NCBI GenBank assembly: GCA_021815245.1
Contig: JAKAHF010000143.1
Span: 1 to 6,532, forward strand
Reading direction: 5' to 3'
Source of the DNA: Actinomycetes bacterium
Lineage (GTDB): Bacteria > Actinomycetota > Thermoleophilia > RBG-16-64-13
DNA: 6,532 bases
Shown here: piece by piece, positions 1 through 5,370 of the stretch
Numbering within the stretch: position 1 is the stretch's first letter
Layout of the letters: every line of letters starts with the position of its first letter
Notes under the pieces: model-generated
The model's input: the letters and a program-made list of their open reading frames with translations, nothing else
Databases searched by the model: none
Told to the model about the DNA's origin: nothing
Translations under genes and position numbers: made by a program

Positions 1-631
1 CCCGGACGAGCCGCCCGTCGCGGATTATGCCCACCCGGTCGCAGGTCTTCTCCACCTCGCTCAGAACATGGCTCGACATGAACACGGTGCGGCCCTCAGC
101 CTTGGCCTCGGCCACGAGGGCGTAGAATTCCTGCTGCACGAGCGGGTCGAGGCCCGAAGTGGGCTCGTCGAAGATCAGTAGGTCGGGGCGGTGCTGCAGA
201 GCGATCACGAGCCCGATCTTCTGCTTGTTGCCCTTCGAGTACTCCTTGAACCTCCGGGTGAGATCGATCTCCAACCGTTCCACGAGGGCCGCCCGGTAGG
301 CCGGGTCGACTCCCCCACGCAGGTTGGCGAAGTAGTCGAGCGTCTGCCGTCCGGTCAGGCGGTTGTAGAGGGTGAACTCCCCGGGCAGATAGCCCAGGCG
401 CCGATGGATGGCCACCGAATCGCTGCGCGTTTCGATGCCGAAGACGAACGCCCGCCCGCTCGTGGCCCGAATGTGGTCGAGAAGCACGCGGATCATCGTC
501 GTCTTGCCCGCCCCGTTGGGACCGAGAAAACCGAAGACCTCGCCTTGGTCGACCTTCAGATCGACTTCGACGATGCCGCGATGACCGCCGTAGTACTTGG
601 TGAGCTTCTCGGTGAGGATTACGGCGGTCAT
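1..631 (-). CDS. ABC transporter ATP-binding protein, ABC-2/drug-efflux type (3' end outside window)
   Basis: The first 210 residues of an ABC ATPase are visible; the C-terminus lies beyond the left edge. The residues show the standard order: Walker A GPNGAGKTT (37-45), a Q-loop region reading GYLPGE (80-85) with Glu where Gln is common, a signature segment YSKGNKQKIG (131-140), Walker B LLIFDEP (151-157), D-loop SGLD (159-162) and the H-loop His188. The GYLPGE variant and relaxed signature are what I know from CcmA-like ATPases of ABC-2 multidrug exporters, usually about 300 residues long, so roughly 90 residues are probably missing. The protein would power a membrane permease at the inner face of the cytoplasmic membrane; the permease gene is expected further left. 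The ATG at 631 is preceded by GAAAGGA, a reasonable ribosome-binding site. The gene lies 46 bp downstream of a TetR gene on the same strand, suggesting regulator-exporter co-transcription. The family is clear; the substrate is unknown. Confidence 0.93.
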   Translation of the reverse strand, partial: MTAVILTEKLTKYYGGHRGIVEVDLKVDQGEVFGFLGPNGAGKTTMIRVLLDHIRATSGRAFVFGIETRSDSVAIHRRLGYLPGEFTLYNRLTGRQTLDYFANLRGGVDPAYRAALVERLEIDLTRRFKEYSKGNKQKIGLVIALQHRPDLLIFDEPTSGLDPLVQQEFYALVAEAKAEGRTVFMSSHVLSEVEKTCDRVGIIRDGRLVR

Positions 632-677
632 CAGGATCCTTTCGGGTGAGATCGGTCGATGCCGGACTCGAGAATCT

Positions 678-1397
678 TCACTCGCCCTCCACCAGGTGGG
701 CGATCTGGCCGGCCACGTCTTCGGCGTCGTAGAGCCTCAGGGTGCCCGGCTGCATGCCGAGGATTCGCTCCATGCCCTGTTCGAGCGCCGCCGTCAACGC
801 GGCGAGCTGACGCAGTTTCTCGGGGTCCGGCAATCCGAGGATCAGTTCCCCGAAGCGGTCCTGCAGACCGATACCAAGAGCGAGCGCCAGCTCGGCGGCC
901 ATGATGGGATCGTCGACGTGGCAGAGACCCTGCTCGCCGGCCTCGGCCACGATCGCCCCAAACAGAGGCACCAGCACCCGAACGTACGTCGAGAGGAGCG
1001 CCGTGCGCAGACCGCGATTCTCATCGCAGTACATGACCTCGAGGTAGGTGCGCGACAGATCACGGATGTCACCGAGTTTCCACTGCGTCGCTCGCCCGAC
1101 GATCGCGCGCAACTTGTCCAGGCTGGAGCCCTGCATGTCGGCCACGCTTCTCGGCAGGCCGGCCAAGAAGATGTCGGCCTGCCACGCGACGAGTTCGTTC
1201 AGCAGGACGGCCTTCGACTCGAAGTAGTGGTAGAAGAGCCCCTTGGAGATGCCCACGTAGTCGGTGACCATCTGCACCGAGGTGTTCTCGTAGCCCACCT
1301 CCTGGAAGAGCTTGAACGCGGCCGCCAGGAGTTCCTCACGGCGGACTTCAGCGGGCTTGGTTATGCGGGGTCTCTGGCTCGCCATCTGCCGCGCCAC
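678..1397 (-). CDS. TetR/AcrR-family transcriptional regulator
   Basis: This 239-residue protein is a DNA-binding repressor of the TetR family. Residues about 19-66 form the typical N-terminal helix-turn-helix: EELLAAAFKLF, then GYENTSVQMVTDYVGIS, then GLFYHYFESKAVL, which closely follows the family pattern (the KGxxYxYF segment is at 52-59). The rest is a helical ligand-binding and dimerisation domain with no recognisable specificity. The GTG start at 1397 has GAAGG 7 bases upstream and is preferred; the in-frame ATG at 1385 (four codons later, GAGAGG 11 bases upstream) is a possible alternative. A promoter and a palindromic operator lie about 20-65 bp upstream, so self-repression is likely. 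The downstream neighbour is an efflux-type ABC ATPase, so the natural inference is that this repressor senses a compound exported by that transporter. Its first 50 bases overlap the 3' end of the Kelch gene in another frame. Family assignment is firm; the ligand is unknown. Confidence 0.95.
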   Translation of the reverse strand: MARQMASQRPRITKPAEVRREELLAAAFKLFQEVGYENTSVQMVTDYVGISKGLFYHYFESKAVLLNELVAWQADIFLAGLPRSVADMQGSSLDKLRAIVGRATQWKLGDIRDLSRTYLEVMYCDENRGLRTALLSTYVRVLVPLFGAIVAEAGEQGLCHVDDPIMAAELALALGIGLQDRFGELILGLPDPEKLRQLAALTAALEQGMERILGMQPGTLRLYDAEDVAGQIAHLVEGE

Positions 1398-2568
1398 CTC
1401 TCGACCTTCGCTCCCTTATTGACTGACGGTTAGTCAAGCTACTCTCGCCGTGGTCGACTGTCAAGCGCGGGCGATACACCCAGACGCGGCCACTGAGAGA
1501 TCCGGCCCCAAAGAGAAGCATCTGAGAGCGCACCGAGTCGTAGATCATGGAACCGCGCGGCATGTTGTCGTAGTGCAGTTCAGTCCACGTATTGTCGGCG
1601 ACGTCGTAGGCCCACGTGTCGGACCTGCGGGAGTTGGCGTCCTGTCCCCCGTACATGATTATCGTGCCGCTTCGTGGATCGTAGACCATCGAGTGGCCGA
1701 AGCGTCCCGCCGGCCGGTCACCCCGAGGGCGCAATTCGGTCCAGACTCCGGTGACAGGATCGTACGCCCAGGTGCCGTCGAAACAGTACGTCGTCGTAGC
1801 GTCGGCCGTGAACAAGTCTCCTGTTACGGCGACCATGCTGTGTTCGTATCCTCCGAAGAGAATCACCATTCCACGGCTCGGGTCGTAGGCCATGGCCGAA
1901 TCCAGGCCTGTGGACGCGCCTCCATATAGCGAAATCCACACATTGGTCCCAGGGTTGTATGACCAGGTTTCGCGGCCTTCAAACCCCCCAAAAAGGATCA
2001 CCTGCCCCCGATTTGGAACGTACACGACGGAAGAACCGTAGAAGAGGGGCACGTTGCCGGGCGGAACGATATCGGTCCAGACATTGGCCACCGGGTCGTA
2101 GGCCCAGACGTCGTCTAGTTCGCTGGAGCCGGACGACGTGTACCGATACCCGCCAAACAGTAGGACCCTGCCGCTCGCCTCATCGTAGACAACGCGTGAA
2201 CCGGAGCGCGGTCCCGGACCATCGCCGGAGTCGAGGCATTGGGTCCAGCCATCGGTCGCTGGATCGTATACCCACGTATCGCCCCAGCAGGACCAATTGC
2301 TGGATACGCCTCCGAAAACCACCACCTTGCCACTTGTCGAGTCGTAGACCACCGAGGCGCCGCTTCTATCCTGCGGCTTCTTGCCCTCCTGTCGGAGTTC
2401 CACCCACGTGCCGTCGAGTCCCTTTGCCGCCGCGGTCGTGGAAGCCGTCGGGACGCCTGTCGCGGTCGTAGAAACTGAAGGTGCCGGGCTCGATTGGGCC
2501 GCGCACCCCAGGACGGCGAGGGCGACGACAAACGCGAGCGAAGACACAAGAGGAGTGAACGGTCTCAT
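1348..2568 (-). CDS. Lipoprotein with six Kelch-type repeats (beta-propeller)
   Basis: This 406-residue protein starts with a signal peptide ending in a lipobox-like VLGC (modified Cys22). A Ser/Thr/Ala/Pro-rich linker (about 23-50) follows, then six repeats: a strand such as VVYDSTSGKVVVFGG, a variable loop, then DTWVYDP and GWT/VWTEL. The repeats begin near residues 71, 125, 179, 224, 292 and 340. The sixth lacks its last Trp strand, while an unpaired GTWVEL at 53-58 precedes the first, so the N-terminus probably closes a six-bladed propeller. Galactose-oxidase-like Kelch propellers usually bind partners or carbohydrate; no enzyme residues are evident, so a surface-anchored binding protein is the best guess. 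The ATG at 2568 is chosen over the adjacent TTG at 2571. The last 38 residues are charged, lie outside the propeller and overlap the TetR promoter, operator and first 50 bases of the TetR gene. Confidence 0.88.
   Translation of the reverse strand: MRPFTPLVSSLAFVVALAVLGCAAQSSPAPSVSTTATGVPTASTTAAAKGLDGTWVELRQEGKKPQDRSGASVVYDSTSGKVVVFGGVSSNWSCWGDTWVYDPATDGWTQCLDSGDGPGPRSGSRVVYDEASGRVLLFGGYRYTSSGSSELDDVWAYDPVANVWTDIVPPGNVPLFYGSSVVYVPNRGQVILFGGFEGRETWSYNPGTNVWISLYGGASTGLDSAMAYDPSRGMVILFGGYEHSMVAVTGDLFTADATTTYCFDGTWAYDPVTGVWTELRPRGDRPAGRFGHSMVYDPRSGTIIMYGGQDANSRRSDTWAYDVADNTWTELHYDNMPRGSMIYDSVRSQMLLFGAGSLSGRVWVYRPRLTVDHGESSLTNRQSIRERRSRGGAADGEPETPHNQAR
1419..1437. promoter_or_regulatory. Probable TetR operator (19-bp palindrome)
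   Basis: On the minus strand this reads TTGACTAACCGTCAGTCAA. The six outer bases on each side are perfectly complementary, and of the three inner pairs two match, leaving one mismatched pair around a central base. It overlaps the -10 element by two bases and covers the expected transcription start of the TetR gene, 21 bp upstream of its GTG start. This size, symmetry and position are typical for autoregulatory TetR operators. Binding by this particular regulator is inferred. Confidence 0.8.
1436..1464 (-). promoter_or_regulatory. Promoter of the TetR-ABC operon
   Basis: On the minus strand a perfect -35 hexamer TTGACA (1464-1459) is followed by a 17-bp spacer and TAGCTT (1441-1436) as the -10 element, which keeps the important first TA and final T. 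The start of transcription would fall near 1429, in the middle of the palindrome, giving a leader of about 32 bases. The whole promoter lies inside the 3' coding part of the Kelch gene. Confidence 0.65.
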
Positions 2569-2573
2569 CAAAG

Positions 2574-2582
2574 CCCCCCCCC
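2574..2582 (-). repeat. Run of nine G just before the Kelch gene start
   Basis: On the minus strand nine consecutive G lie 5 bases before the ATG at 2568, where the ribosome-binding site should be. The tract itself may serve as a degenerate Shine-Dalgarno sequence. It is a mononucleotide run prone to slippage. Confidence 0.6.
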
Positions 2583-2664
2583 GTCAACCAGACCCGTTTC
2601 GATCGGCCTGCACCATACTAACGTGCGCGGCTGAATCCTTGCCGAATGCGCCACTCACGGGGCC

Positions 2665-2680
2665 TGACTGTAAGCAGTCA
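2665..2680. promoter_or_regulatory. 16-bp palindrome overlapping the Kelch promoter -10 (possible operator)
   Basis: The plus strand reads TGACTGTAAGCAGTCA, six perfectly paired bases around four. It covers the -10 hexamer of the Kelch gene, a position where a bound repressor would block transcription. GCAGTCA is repeated directly at 2674-2680 and 2688-2694. The half-sites resemble those of the TetR operator at 1419-1437, but the spacing between TGACT and AGTCA is 6 rather than 7 bases. The binding factor is unknown. A short hairpin is an alternative. Confidence 0.45.
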
Positions 2681-2695
2681 TGATGCGGCAGTCAA
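2667..2695 (-). promoter_or_regulatory. Promoter of the Kelch lipoprotein gene
   Basis: On the minus strand TTGACT (2695-2690, five of six consensus bases) is separated by 17 bp from TACAGT (2672-2667, four of six). The start would be near 2660, leaving a leader of about 90 bases that includes the G run. The -10 element sits inside a 16-bp palindrome. Confidence 0.6.
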
Positions 2696-2720
2696 CTCGA
2701 AGCGCCAGTGTGCCGATACT
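2692..2720 (+). promoter_or_regulatory. Weak candidate promoter for the four-gene membrane operon
   Basis: TCAACT (2692-2697) and GATACT (2715-2720) are separated by 17 bp on the plus strand, with three and four consensus matches. It is the best pair I can find in the region before the first plus-strand gene. It overlaps the -35 of the divergent Kelch promoter, so the two could interfere. The assignment is tentative. Confidence 0.25.
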
Positions 2721-2773
2721 TTCCTCGAGAGAAGTCGGCTGCTCATCGGGTCGGATCGGACGAAGGGGGGCTC

Positions 2774-3046
2774 GTGCGACGCTTCCGCATTCTCATCGAT
2801 GGAGCCATAGTCGTCGCCACCACAGGCTTGACATCGGTGGTGGTGCCGGCGACCGCGCAGGCCGCCTCGGCGACCTCCACGGCGCCCGGCGCGCTGCTGC
2901 CGTTGCAGGAGAATTCGCTTCTCTTCACCGCCATTCTCGCGCTCGTCGCTCTGCTCGTGAGCGCCGGAGTGGTGGGGCTTCGCCGGATCCGGCGACGCTC
3001 GCCCGGCGGTCCCGGCGACAAGAAGAAGGTGGGTCGTGACCGGTGA
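2774..3046 (+). CDS. Small signal-peptide protein with one membrane segment and basic tail (first gene of operon)
   Basis: The product of 90 residues is not one I recognise. It has a basic N-terminus (MRRFR), a hydrophobic stretch and a signal-peptidase-like site ATAQA (26-30), a short Ser/Thr/Pro-containing outer segment (31-48), one strong membrane helix (about 49-69) and a highly basic C-terminal tail (RRIRRR, later KKK) expected in the cytoplasm. The GTG at 2774 is chosen because GAAGGGGGG directly precedes it and because it gives a clean signal peptide; the frame is open back to a GTG at 2708, which would add 22 polar residues. There is no LPXTG sorting motif. The stop overlaps the next gene's GTG start by four bases (GTGA, 3043-3046), so translation is probably coupled. 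A small subunit of a membrane complex is possible, but no function can be assigned. Confidence 0.75.
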   Translation: MRRFRILIDGAIVVATTGLTSVVVPATAQAASATSTAPGALLPLQENSLLFTAILALVALLVSAGVVGLRRIRRRSPGGPGDKKKVGRDR

Positions 3047-3465
3047 CTCCCGTCGTCCTCTTGACGGCGATCGGGCTTCCGCTCGTGGTGACGGTCGCTC
3101 TCGAAACGGGCGTGGCTGTGCTGCTGGGCGCCGGTCGGAGAACCACGGGCGCGGTCGTCTGGGTGAACTTCGTGACCAACCCGGTTCTCAACCTGATCAT
3201 GTTGCTGCTGCTCGGACTGGGCGTCGGGTTCACGCAGACGGCCGACGCTACCTCTCGAGACTCGGGTCTGCTGGTCGTCGCCTCGGCATGGATCTGGGCG
3301 TTGCTCTTCACACTCGAAGCTCTGGTGGTCGTCGTCGAATGGAGGGCGCTGGCCTGGGCCGCGAATCGACAGCGCGAAGTCTGCGTCGATCTGTTGGCCC
3401 TGTCGTTCACGATGAACGCGGTGTCGGGCGTGCTCGGCACCATGCTGATCGGAGCGATCTCATGA
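3043..3465 (+). CDS. Polytopic membrane protein with NxxTNP motif
   Basis: This 140-residue protein has four predicted membrane helices (about 4-28, 37-61, 76-101 and 116-138) and almost no soluble part. Several polar residues sit inside or at the edge of helices: Glu21 in helix 1, the run N-F-V-T-N-P at 42-47 in helix 2, Glu92 and Glu99 in helix 3 and Asn125 in helix 4 (SFTMNAVSG). I have a general memory of small uncharacterised membrane proteins with such an N-x-x-T-N-P helix in anaerobic Gram-positives, but cannot name a family. Conserved-looking buried charge suggests transport or complex assembly rather than simple anchoring; that is inference. The GTG start at 3043 overlaps the previous stop, with AAGGTGGG upstream. 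The stop overlaps the next start (ATGA, 3462-3465). No function is assigned. Confidence 0.82.
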   Translation: MTPVVLLTAIGLPLVVTVALETGVAVLLGAGRRTTGAVVWVNFVTNPVLNLIMLLLLGLGVGFTQTADATSRDSGLLVVASAWIWALLFTLEALVVVVEWRALAWAANRQREVCVDLLALSFTMNAVSGVLGTMLIGAIS

Positions 3466-3995
3466 GGTGCGCAAGAGGCGGACGGTGCGACCGCGTGTCT
3501 CGCCATCGGGGCGCGTTGCTCGATTGCGCGCTTGCCGTCGCTGGCGCGTCCGCGGTCTTCGCGGCCTGGCCGGCGCCGGCCCAGGCCGACACCATGCACA
3601 ACTTTGGACGCGTGCTGCTCCTATCAGACCTGGCCGGCGCCGCGGCCCTGCTGGGCGCGGTCGTCTTCGTCGCCGTCGTCGTCCGGATCGCCATTCTTCT
3701 GAGGCGCCGTGCCAAAGGCAAGAACGTGCTCATGACAGCCCCGGCGCGCGGCAGGGTTGAGCGCACGGGCGATCTGCTCGTCAAGTGCGTGGGGCTGTTC
3801 CTGCTCATGATGGTCATGGCGATGATCCTCTTCGTCGTGCTAGCGAGCTCTGAGGACCATCCTGCAACCGGAATAGCCGTGGCGGTGGTCATCGCGGTCG
3901 TCTTCATCGCGTTCGGCGTATGGGTGCTCTTGAGGAAGCCCAGCGCGCCCGCCGATCACGAATCGAACGATAATTGGCGCTTCCCGATGAACTGA
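3462..3995 (+). CDS. Signal-peptide membrane protein with three further helices
   Basis: The 177-residue product starts at the ATG that overlaps the preceding stop (ATGA); the same frame is open further upstream, but that part is a reading of the previous gene in another frame. An Arg-rich N-terminus and hydrophobic core (17-35) end in PAPAQA, giving likely cleavage after Ala42, so the mature protein would start DTMHNFGR. Membrane helices follow at about 51-80 (ending in a basic RRRAKGK loop), 105-128 and 136-157, then a polar C-terminal tail ending NWRFPMN. I do not recognise the family. The PAxA/DTM sequence at the cleavage site recurs in the next gene, suggesting the two are related. It probably works with the products of the adjacent coupled genes in the cytoplasmic membrane. 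Confidence 0.78.
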   Translation: MRCARGGRCDRVSRHRGALLDCALAVAGASAVFAAWPAPAQADTMHNFGRVLLLSDLAGAAALLGAVVFVAVVVRIAILLRRRAKGKNVLMTAPARGRVERTGDLLVKCVGLFLLMMVMAMILFVVLASSEDHPATGIAVAVVIAVVFIAFGVWVLLRKPSAPADHESNDNWRFPMN

Positions 3996-3996
3996 G

Positions 3997-4263
3997 ATGT
4001 GGCCGCAACCGACCGACAGCACGCCCGCAAAGCGACGCACCCCGATCGACTCTTTCTGGGTCGGCATCACCCCCGTGCTCGGGTTCACGGTGTCATCGGC
4101 GCCCGTCCGCGCCGACACCATGGGTTCCGAGTGGGCGCACAATCTCATGTGGACGGTCGGGTTGCCGGCCTTCTCGGCTGCTCAGCCCAGCAGGTCGTGC
4201 GCAGTCGAAAGCCAGCGGCTGATGGGGAGAGGCGGCGACTGGCAGCACCTGCTCTCGCACTGA
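3997..4263 (+). CDS. Small secreted or membrane protein, probably 3'-truncated (last gene of operon)
   Basis: The 88-residue reading frame starts one base after the previous stop. The N-terminus (KRR at 12-14, then hydrophobic 19-36) ends in APVRA, with likely cleavage after Ala39, so the mature part starts DTMGSEWAHNLMWTVGLP. This DTM start, and 12 identical bases (gccgacaccatg at 4111-4122 and 3585-3596), link it to the preceding gene. A membrane helix seems to begin at LMWTVGLPAFSA but is then broken: from residue 62 onward the frame is antisense to the convergent aldo/keto reductase and reads as unrelated polar sequence. The likely reading is a gene whose original 3' end was replaced when the neighbouring operon was joined here. 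It may be a non-functional remnant or a short peptide with a new tail. Confidence 0.5.
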   Translation: MWPQPTDSTPAKRRTPIDSFWVGITPVLGFTVSSAPVRADTMGSEWAHNLMWTVGLPAFSAAQPSRSCAVESQRLMGRGGDWQHLLSH

Positions 4264-5330
4264 CCGCACCCGTTGCACCGGTCGGCCCGGTGACCTTCAT
4301 CCCGATACGCCCGTGCCGCCGCCTGCGTGTCTCCGAAGGTGACGGCGTCGTTGTAGATCTCGAAGATGCGCGGGATGTCGATGCCCTGGGAGCACGGCAT
4401 ACAAGGCCGGCACGAGGCGCAGTCGATCGATCGCAGCCGTCCCAGAGCGTCGCGAGCCCGATTGATGGCCAAGCGGTCGCGCACTGTGAGCCCACCGACA
4501 CCGGCGTCTGACGAAACGGCCAGACATTCGCGGATAGCGTTCGCGCCCACGACGTCGCAGACCGCCGTCGACACGGCCGGGTGATCCCATACATAGCGGA
4601 GCGCCCACTCGGCCGGCGACCAGGCCCGGTGCGAGCCGGCCCAAACCCGGTCGACGTCTTCGATGGGGAGTGCCGCGACGAGCCGACCGCCTTTCGTGGG
4701 CTGGGTGACGACGACGGCCAGGCCCCGCTCGGCAGCGAAGTCAAGACCGGCGATGCCCGGGTCATAGTGGTGCAAGTAGTTGAACTCGAAGCGGGCCAAG
4801 CTCCACCCGCGGTATTCGTCGACGATCTGCTTCAGAACGAAGAGCTGGTCGCGAAACGCGAATCCGAGATGTCGAGTTCTGCCCTCCGCGACCGTACGAT
4901 CGGCATCCTCGAGTAGACGCCCATCGCGCAACCTGGGCCAGTTTTGCCGATCAAGAGGGCCGATGACGCAGAAATCGGCATGATCGATGCCCAGCCACTC
5001 GAGTTGCTCCTCGAGAAGGCGTCGAAACCCACCGGCCTGTCCCAACACGACCGGCACGGTGACCGCGATCTTCAGCTTGTCGCGATATCCCGAGCCGAGG
5101 GCTCGCCCGACCATCCCCGCCACCCACTGCCTACGGGCAGCGTCGTGTGAGAAGTCGAGATCGAGGTAGTTCACTCCCTGGTCGATGGCGTGTCTCGCCA
5201 CGCGGACCCAATCGGCCGCAGCCGCCTCGGCTCCTCCCGAAGGCGAGTCCGCTGGGTCGGGGAGCCCCCTCACTCCCAGACCCAGCATGGAGACGTCCCA
5301 CTCGAGGGTGCCGAACCGACGGTACTTCAT
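4182..5330 (-). CDS. Aldo/keto reductase-fold protein with C-terminal double [4Fe-4S] domain, degenerate active site
   Basis: This 382-residue protein has the usual length and plan of iron-sulfur aldo/keto reductases. It begins MKYRRFGTLEWDVSMLGLG and contains AIDQGVNYLD (48-57), HLGFAFRD (154-161), FEFNYL (181-186) and QPTKGGRL (210-217), all recognisable parts of the TIM barrel. The C-terminal domain has C304, C307, C310, C313 and C352, C355, C358, C362, enough for two [4Fe-4S] clusters; the prolines usual after each last Cys are replaced (Ser314, Cys363). By position, the Asp of the catalytic tetrad is kept (Asp57), but Tyr is His62, Lys is Thr91 and His is Gly124. So normal NAD(P)H-dependent carbonyl reduction is doubtful, while electron transfer could remain. 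It lies 40 bp downstream of the bicupin gene on the same strand, probably one transcript, with no strong ribosome-binding site of its own. It converges on the membrane operon, overlapping its last frame by 82 bp. Confidence 0.9.
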   Translation of the reverse strand: MKYRRFGTLEWDVSMLGLGVRGLPDPADSPSGGAEAAAADWVRVARHAIDQGVNYLDLDFSHDAARRQWVAGMVGRALGSGYRDKLKIAVTVPVVLGQAGGFRRLLEEQLEWLGIDHADFCVIGPLDRQNWPRLRDGRLLEDADRTVAEGRTRHLGFAFRDQLFVLKQIVDEYRGWSLARFEFNYLHHYDPGIAGLDFAAERGLAVVVTQPTKGGRLVAALPIEDVDRVWAGSHRAWSPAEWALRYVWDHPAVSTAVCDVVGANAIRECLAVSSDAGVGGLTVRDRLAINRARDALGRLRSIDCASCRPCMPCSQGIDIPRIFEIYNDAVTFGDTQAAARAYRDEGHRADRCNGCGQCESRCCQSPPLPISRWLSTAHDLLG

Positions 5331-5370
5331 TCGTGTGGCCGTTCTCGCGATCGGTCGCGCACCTAGGAGG

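Larger units (their letters stand above)
2583..2773. other. Divergent intergenic region
   Basis: This stretch of about 190 bp separates the Kelch gene from the four-gene membrane operon. Apart from the two promoter candidates and the 16-bp palindrome already listed, I see no small gene, RNA structure or transposon remnant in it. Confidence 0.6.

Noticed and set aside
191..649. Plus-strand open frame of 152 codons
   Set aside because: It lies opposite the ABC ATPase, whose Walker and signature motifs are unambiguous on the minus strand.
597..1433. Plus-strand open frame of 278 codons
   Set aside because: It is antisense to the well-supported TetR gene; its product has no domain and the composition typical of a high-GC shadow frame.
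2708..2773. Upstream GTG start for the first membrane gene
   Set aside because: It would put 22 polar residues before a clear signal peptide, while the GTG at 2774 has a GAAGGGGGG site directly before it.
2884..2907. LLPLQEN in the first membrane protein as a sortase sorting signal
   Set aside because: It lacks the LPxTG pattern; only the membrane helix and basic tail resemble a sorting signal, so this was not called.
3036..3461. 5' extension of the third membrane gene
   Set aside because: The frame is open upstream, but the residues are Arg/Gly-rich and overlap the second gene completely; the ATG at 3462 gives a signal peptide and the coupled ATGA overlap.
2925..3907. Minus-strand open frames opposite the membrane operon
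   Set aside because: They give Ser/Thr/Ala/Arg-rich products without domains, as expected for complements of hydrophobic coding sequence.
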